From the IMG/VR virus record IMGVR_UViG_3300030101_001032, positions 8,971-34,018 of that record: DNA of 25,048 bases. One strand, 5' to 3'. The notes beneath the pieces were generated by a model that did not search any database, was not told the DNA's origin, and worked only from the letters and a program-made list of their open reading frames with translations. How positions within the stretch are numbered: the stretch's first letter is position 1; the number at the start of each line of letters is the position of its first letter. The DNA is from a virus. Both the position numbers and the translations under genes were made by a program. Shown piece after piece: positions 22,901 to 25,048 of this stretch.

Positions 22901-25048
22901 TATCTTACAAGCGGCGTTTACTGGGTTAGCGCCGAAGTTAGACGCGGATACAACCACTGCAAGAGAGTTAAGAAATTACCTACGTGACCAAGGGTTTGAC
23001 ATGGGGTCGGTAGAGGACGGTGATCTAACTAATTTTGCGGCCTTACAAGCCGCAGGTATGTCAGACGCACTAGGTTTTAACACTGACCTAGAAAACACGC
23101 AAAGTGTTATTGACTACATGGATGCCAATGAGATAACAGGCGATGAGATACGTAACCAAATCGTTGCTGAAACAGGCGTCAATATATACGAAGAAGACGG
23201 GGTAACACTCAAGGCTGAGTTTACAGATCAAGCCTTAACAAACGCTGGGTTCCTAGTTGATACAAAAGGTAGAGATGGTTACCAAGCCGCAGAGTTAACA
23301 GGCAACGTTGCCGATAACACTATAAGCGAGTCTGATATAAGAGCTTGGTTAGGTAACAACGACTACGCCGCACCAGGTGCCGGAGCAGATTTTTCAGGCT
23401 ACGTAGGGTTAGGCACAGACATTGCTGGGCAGGCAGGTCAATATGTAACTGACGAGGGTTTAATTACCCAAACACAAACAACGATAAATAACGAACGACA
23501 AGCGGTACGCGACTACTTTGACACAGCCCACAGTTACTTTGATACAGATGCGGCTGTTGACCTTGACGTTGATGCGCTACGTAATGCTGACACTGCAACT
23601 ATGCAAGCCGCAGTCAATGCGTTTGTAAATACTCAATATACCTACGAAGGTGAAGCGCGTGACTATCTAGCTAGTTTAGGTTTGACGGACGTTTTAGCTA
23701 CAGACCCAGACACTGGTAATTATATTGTACCTAATTCAGAAATAAACAATTTAATAGGTCAGTTTGGTACGCCTGAATTAATAACCCGTGCGGCAGAGGA
23801 AGGCGGGTACTTTGACCAGAACGAAGTTACCTTCGATGAGATAAGAGAGCAAATTGCTAACGAGTTAGGTGTAGTCCCTGCAACGCTATACGATGAAAAT
23901 GGCGATCCTATAGCTGGGTACACAGACACCGATATAACCAACGCTGGGTTTACACAAGGTGTGAACGTTGCAGAAACTGGCCTTGGTGCAGAGATTACTG
24001 ACAACGTACTAACAAGAAGTGACATTGAGAATCACTTGCTTGGTTTAGGGTACTCCGAAGAACAAATAACTAATTTTGACTCCAGTAATATTGCCTGGGA
24101 TGACACCACTGCGTTAGATACGCTAACGGCTGACTTTCAAAATCAATATAGAAACGCAACACAACAAGCGATTGCGGCTGATTTAGCAACTAATTTTGGT
24201 TGGTCAAACGCAACTGATGCCGACATAGCGGCTGTAGCAGATTTAGATGCCACAGGACGTGAGGCGTGGGTAGGCGACAGAAGGTTTACTCCAGCACAAG
24301 CCGATACAGCGCTTGCGTTACAAGGCATAACCCCAGAGAGCATAGGACAAGCACGTTATGACACATTGCGTAACGGGTTAATAGTCGATCAAGATAGAAC
24401 AGGCAACGTACCTGCTACACAAGCCGCGCTAGTCGATAGCGTTGAAGACCCATTACTTGACCCGTTCTTTATTACTCCTGACGAAGTAGCTACTGAATTT
24501 GGTAACTATACTTACTTTGACGCTACAGGCAATACCATACCTACAGGTTTAATTGACGAGAGCGGGCTTGGCACTACCGTAGAAGCTTATGTAAACGCCA
24601 ACTATGTAACTGCTGATGAGGCACGCGCCGCGTTAGATGGCGTAGCAGGTGTAGATGCGTACGAACTTAACGATCCAAATGATCCTGATTCTGGCTACGT
24701 AATAACAGACCAACAGCTACTTGACGCAGAATTAGCTGGCCAATATGTAGACACCGTAGAGAACCAGGCGCTTGCAGGGAAAGTTCAGACTCTTACGACA
24801 GACGAAACCGAAGCTAGGGATTTACTGATAGAGCAGGGTGTTCTAAATCCGAGCGCCGCAGACATACAAAACTACATGGGCTTCACTCCAGAAGCGCCTA
24901 CATTTACACCAACTGATATAGCTGACCTGCGCTACAGAGGTATATTGGAGCAGTTTGGCACACCTGCGGTATACAGTGATACGGAAACAGACCAAGAGGG
25001 TAACCCTGTCTTAGTAACCCCAGCAACTGGTATCTACGCCGAAATCGA
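13908..25048 (+). CDS. Giant internal virion / ejection-type protein (3' end outside window)
   Basis: One open frame of 3,713 codons with no stop, still open at the window edge; I followed the frame throughout. N-terminus (1-150): hydrophobic and amphipathic helices (LASIGAFAGTFYIADQA, ALAVITAIVLGPATGW). Residues 150-950: helical, soluble and acidic. Residues 961-1300: Ala/Gly-rich hydrophobic segments (VQAIAGTAQAINGAA, LVGGGIGWIAGKAGAKA, AGMATAATFMVPG, TMGALVAGPITATMVGFMG) with EGFEEG at 1247-1252. Residues about 1401-2146: a Tyr/Trp/Pro/Arg-rich module with unusual Arg codons. From 2146 on: helical units with T-x-x-E-x-R motifs, one long pair being clearly duplicated. No transglycosylase, peptidase or polymerase motif was recognised. 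Its size, position after tail genes and membrane-compatible core resemble ejected inner-core proteins (T7 gp16 type). The function is inferred; a giant polyvalent or tail protein is the alternative. Confidence 0.75.
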   Translation, partial: MVLGLLASIGAFAGTFYIADQAIELLDDLLDDAVDFVFDLTEDVLDFLEPVTNFISGAVNALAEDPLHALAVITAIVLGPATGWASLKALPYINAIKVKSDGGSWGDAFKAGATTYVTQQVYASTNVQGLEASTTVSVTDALVQAGLDPSLAASIGDVLGAATSAGVAQGSIELVMGGSFSDGFTQGATIAGATATVAQINGYLQENLPDSFKYEGVTRNSQGHVIDESGNRVYNPGVGGADDITSPTGATAATSLQTMPPVVQQLLSDALAAELQGQTITSELVTGSLAKHYVTTEVVSAGLEKLGGVAFDSDEGQILLSYITSGVQKTIGEVAASGLSYQAGVNFTNNVMASISQYGSDQLFAQTLDYLDNNVAVQAAMNFIDGALRGNLDQVKQATEDFETALNIYSGKVDQNNELITEQNRLSVLYNDAVDLFKQGGDGISGAAYLSLLDQWNNSVGEDGKPESYPSNSGIFNSFEEFYRSEAAQNGYASYEQMQVGIKLISNTQKDLNKFVEDNSATMASLNNDLKFTYQEADDTLIANGTAGIDYVIETVEEIDPEAGSIAVDKYYVLGANNRKIPTSAAATYHESIGIWNDAQNTLMSDIDYLGDEYQADFIQFTQEDFVKIIAPSFDKDEYIAMYSAQIDENSNAFKNFIEEGIRNKHFISESQKDAIYESQKAQFKLNVAKTYLPGVTNPLQKLSVAQLQALDQFVDDEFDIRMNATYSTDNYASWGDYLTAITPVYNDSINVVISQLEANQLFTDKQLIRDSEAAAIEWIGDANVTENTLNLLSSGGIAFNSDGSFKYSFGAQDSNNNILSIVNPETGLSETLLDGISFDQLEEEDPYSFFQTVSDVFGHFGEALAPGMDAQNQFYAIQAEIALASTQQIIDTAKVARATALHFGQNADRKIIEYLLKRKLGADDFATQLSNLADPDNIYGLVDWSDEGFTAKYDALSAGLRDFVAGAKTIPGNIGSLGVQAIAGTAQAINGAAVMLADLATEAYYDVDLDYTLDTDPVHNFLENILTNAESWKSESWKSNAADLQVALQARAVDDPNTLANEAVWGSAELIGGAFADQPLTFLGEILFKEGVQEIVPALVGGGIGWIAGKAGAKALGHQVGQKFAMQAGFVGAAAIDIAESMGGTAEEAYDTAFAVVRDALINRNTKLEANGQTPLTITQIHLAAEHYAKDISTKNALFAGMATAATFMVPGKPGAALDTAFLRAINKDAFAIYGGRIVAQEMLAEGFEEGLIANNLEGLLAEWDPNRNVSGNVWFASTMGALVAGPITATMVGFMGQNPGFDDPGNEDFTLPTQTEITGRTKPQSTGNLAADVLLLTSPDLASAVYSGSADVLDTLTDLGIDYDIASSLQDAADDTDFTGLLGLPTLADNNNNDNIGTNPVPPDFSTFPPSVANELYYDAATDTTFMGVAGGWEERGRGNNTTSELATSLELGDDFHTANATTIPDSYTPNSLTTIPASRKIIIDPITGASYSYTFAKGNNTADLRIAYETLLDAIDDPETEYTRGMYDTAIEQVRETPLERLEVVVTDVPQLDTSLYALPPSYEHTMYDESIQIRGHKRYALPLAFEDGYQPEYMTLDQMENIINYNATMYLDSGMYGINDEPPDSYQQQMQDNYIGALETFYPLIQRERERLGLQNYDQQNPSELEEIEFDRYSNNARRTDWFDGVPYLLRTVNHKRHNETMTIDDARYFYNLALRFIKPPSLTNSEPSDPASGRLSTRLRQELNYTQEVYDGLISPELLNEYLWHTEVLGEDGLPDARIDELLAAEGAAGRGVFYWLGFTNPFAQELVDRTGLRRFSTANDTFKIVDGLLVPDTYFSTVHGENLADDPAYDGDYIPTGEDLLNAIYPGGVVSDGTGRFVPKVDVDTIYDSWMDDPRYDPFAGKSPNDSEVYWQDPITGIQYVWGMRQRNGLANDYSVGHPRTGDNGRWQRVILNYVEDSRYGAQDEFGNPRNTHLVYFPTGVGPGGRDVGLNLTGEEGKPDAPWPSDAGLFPSSAMTDPDDPLHMRQGITRQGDSDLLGHLYNHDFDNLTEQEMRQIIIDNPRAYGFDYTPIINNPAYHYKDQGVTSNDARRMLEENGIDPDVYYKSSDQPYISVFYTDIMNMSLEEVQRRLSEPPPPPEGWNQDDKIIDYFTAEAVANGWTVLDTRSYVFTNRDNILETVSDFDLTSTSFADAFDNTFVNNVDTSKNFANIDASPALSARTMRNLFMDKYNLTEDEYYAMMKSDAYGTTKEEIDTAINNYLRTAVQVDEDGNPILDAFGNEVKGVKADSEFVETLVANNVNTRDSIIAAYKEAYGQNYEPSEEQINNYLGANFGVSFGDSNNQLPEGEVGNQIGKPTASNIDQLTIGTTTPAEQADIISTATAGLSQSELDSLGDLNRLIDPNKNVSSNEIVIQQFINRQQAYNNRLEIAKSNIRAALQDVERESGYKKYSDKDNAWVEANFTDLLDVINARPSKRPEGNEIQDAVDAFLVADKETGVAALKNAMGDVGVDSFALGGNPELIKTRLAEALWSINGDASDAAALNQLAVDFKNKWGYGASLNDLFRLGHDVINQDLYKQDGDWTRNPDDYPRNPNYALGDNPFSRGYNLYRKYDYGGSNTAPDLDTYGPASATFERVKAEFISRFGYTPDDAEVRQFTNSAIRNLLAVADGSGIPIEDDGSPYFLFEQEIDAYINPRQLSNAEAEAIILGTFAKGSPQYNALMAKYGNKMGGVGYQDTQTAALEAEILTLSARANIESDIIALLNDGTNFDGGTAFDPTKDTGAYLVRAYADKIEAGDFTGTSDPALLNEIKKSVNARRYMADELAQDIKDELGLSETLEEIKNDAAYASLFNTLVDEDGTVDNPYNFQTLQEQTLDDATVSQAEARDYFRDILGYDQGWMPTWNIDNRVAGVGDEATILPDDPNAIAGDVLDIFNKTTVTRDDIENELKNNPTKYGFKDSAAVQAAIAGGLDLTKYEGKYWKDNGKSNSGDPILQAAFTGLAPKLDADTTTARELRNYLRDQGFDMGSVEDGDLTNFAALQAAGMSDALGFNTDLENTQSVIDYMDANEITGDEIRNQIVAETGVNIYEEDGVTLKAEFTDQALTNAGFLVDTKGRDGYQAAELTGNVADNTISESDIRAWLGNNDYAAPGAGADFSGYVGLGTDIAGQAGQYVTDEGLITQTQTTINNERQAVRDYFDTAHSYFDTDAAVDLDVDALRNADTATMQAAVNAFVNTQYTYEGEARDYLASLGLTDVLATDPDTGNYIVPNSEINNLIGQFGTPELITRAAEEGGYFDQNEVTFDEIREQIANELGVVPATLYDENGDPIAGYTDTDITNAGFTQGVNVAETGLGAEITDNVLTRSDIENHLLGLGYSEEQITNFDSSNIAWDDTTALDTLTADFQNQYRNATQQAIAADLATNFGWSNATDADIAAVADLDATGREAWVGDRRFTPAQADTALALQGITPESIGQARYDTLRNGLIVDQDRTGNVPATQAALVDSVEDPLLDPFFITPDEVATEFGNYTYFDATGNTIPTGLIDESGLGTTVEAYVNANYVTADEARAALDGVAGVDAYELNDPNDPDSGYVITDQQLLDAELAGQYVDTVENQALAGKVQTLTTDETEARDLLIEQGVLNPSAADIQNYMGFTPEAPTFTPTDIADLRYRGILEQFGTPAVYSDTETDQEGNPVLVTPATGIYAEI
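19099..19138 (+). other. GC-rich imperfect hairpin inside the giant gene
   Basis: CCCCG (19109-19113) and CGGGG (19117-19121) form a five-base stem with a three-base CAT loop. An outer AGCCT (19099-19103) pairs with AGGCT (19134-19138). The region is GC-rich compared with its surroundings and codes for a Ser/Pro/Gly/Arg stretch. There is no U tract, so a terminator is unlikely. Confidence 0.4.
23130..23354 (+). repeat. Protein-level repeat copy 1 in the giant gene
   Basis: This 75-residue unit begins EITGDEIRNQI, carries TNAGF about 36 residues later and ends near SDIRAWLG. It aligns with a unit starting 693 bases downstream. Identity is clear at protein level but weak at DNA level. Confidence 0.7.
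23823..24044 (+). repeat. Protein-level repeat copy 2 in the giant gene
   Basis: This 74-residue unit begins EVTFDEIREQI, carries TNAGF about 38 residues later and ends near SDIENHLLG. It matches copy 1 in order and spacing with a two-residue shift, showing an internal duplication. Confidence 0.7.

Noticed and set aside
13908-25048. Giant protein as an N4-like virion RNA polymerase
   Set aside because: The size is similar to N4 gp50, but I could not find the polymerase motifs (T/DxxGR, the Rx3Kx6-7YG motif B) in the translation.
13908-25048. Lytic transglycosylase or peptidase domain in the giant protein
   Set aside because: No ES...GLMQ-type, HExxH or Cys-His peptidase pattern was seen; cryptic domains remain possible.
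1-25048. tRNA genes, CRISPR arrays, diversity-generating retroelement or insertion sequences
   Set aside because: The window is almost fully coding. I saw no cloverleaf-like gap, no spaced direct repeats, no reverse transcriptase with template/variable repeat pair and no transposase. No gap over 300 bases exists.

Overview
The window is a densely coded piece of a tailed-phage genome. All genes lie on the + strand, there is almost no intergenic space, and many neighbours join through TAATG or ATGA overlaps. It looks like a short-tailed (podovirus-type) phage of a marine Gram-negative bacterium. The reasons are a P22 gp4-like connector protein, a gp10-like tail hub, a three-helix holin next to a GH24 endolysin, signal-peptide proteins that imply a periplasm, and several small protein types I recognise from marine podophages. 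Codon use is moderately AT-rich, with frequent ATA and TTA. The host and phage genus cannot be fixed because no replication, terminase or capsid gene lies in the window.

Layout. (1) 1-219 is the 3' end of an unrecognised gene. (2) 212-1681 holds four small, very basic Gly/Lys/Arg-rich proteins in a row; the first has an EF-hand-like loop and five 10-residue repeats. (3) 1689-3411 holds head-tail connection genes: a gp4-like adaptor, a small zinc-ribbon protein and a second adaptor-like protein. (4) 3412-5832 holds a beta-rich virion protein and a first fibre cassette (fibre, small beta protein, alpha/beta protein). (5) 5835-9225 is a lysis and envelope block: a basic tail-anchored protein, two exported proteins, a membrane/coiled-coil protein, a 54-residue Lys-rich protein, the holin and the endolysin. 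(6) 9228-13906 holds the tail hub and a second fibre cassette in the same order as the first. (7) 13908 to beyond the window end is one uninterrupted reading frame of at least 3,713 codons.

How they may work together. The connector and hub proteins close the capsid and form the tail, and the two fibre cassettes would carry host recognition. The basic proteins may be packaged with or help condense DNA. The lysis block ends infection. The giant protein is the most striking item. It has a hydrophobic N-terminal part, a long Ala/Gly-rich membrane-compatible core, a middle module with different arginine codon use, and a C-terminal third built from degenerate helical repeats. I infer that it is an ejected internal virion protein, possibly one polypeptide doing what gp14/15/16 do in T7 or gp7/16/20 in P22. 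That is inference; no catalytic motif was recognised in it.
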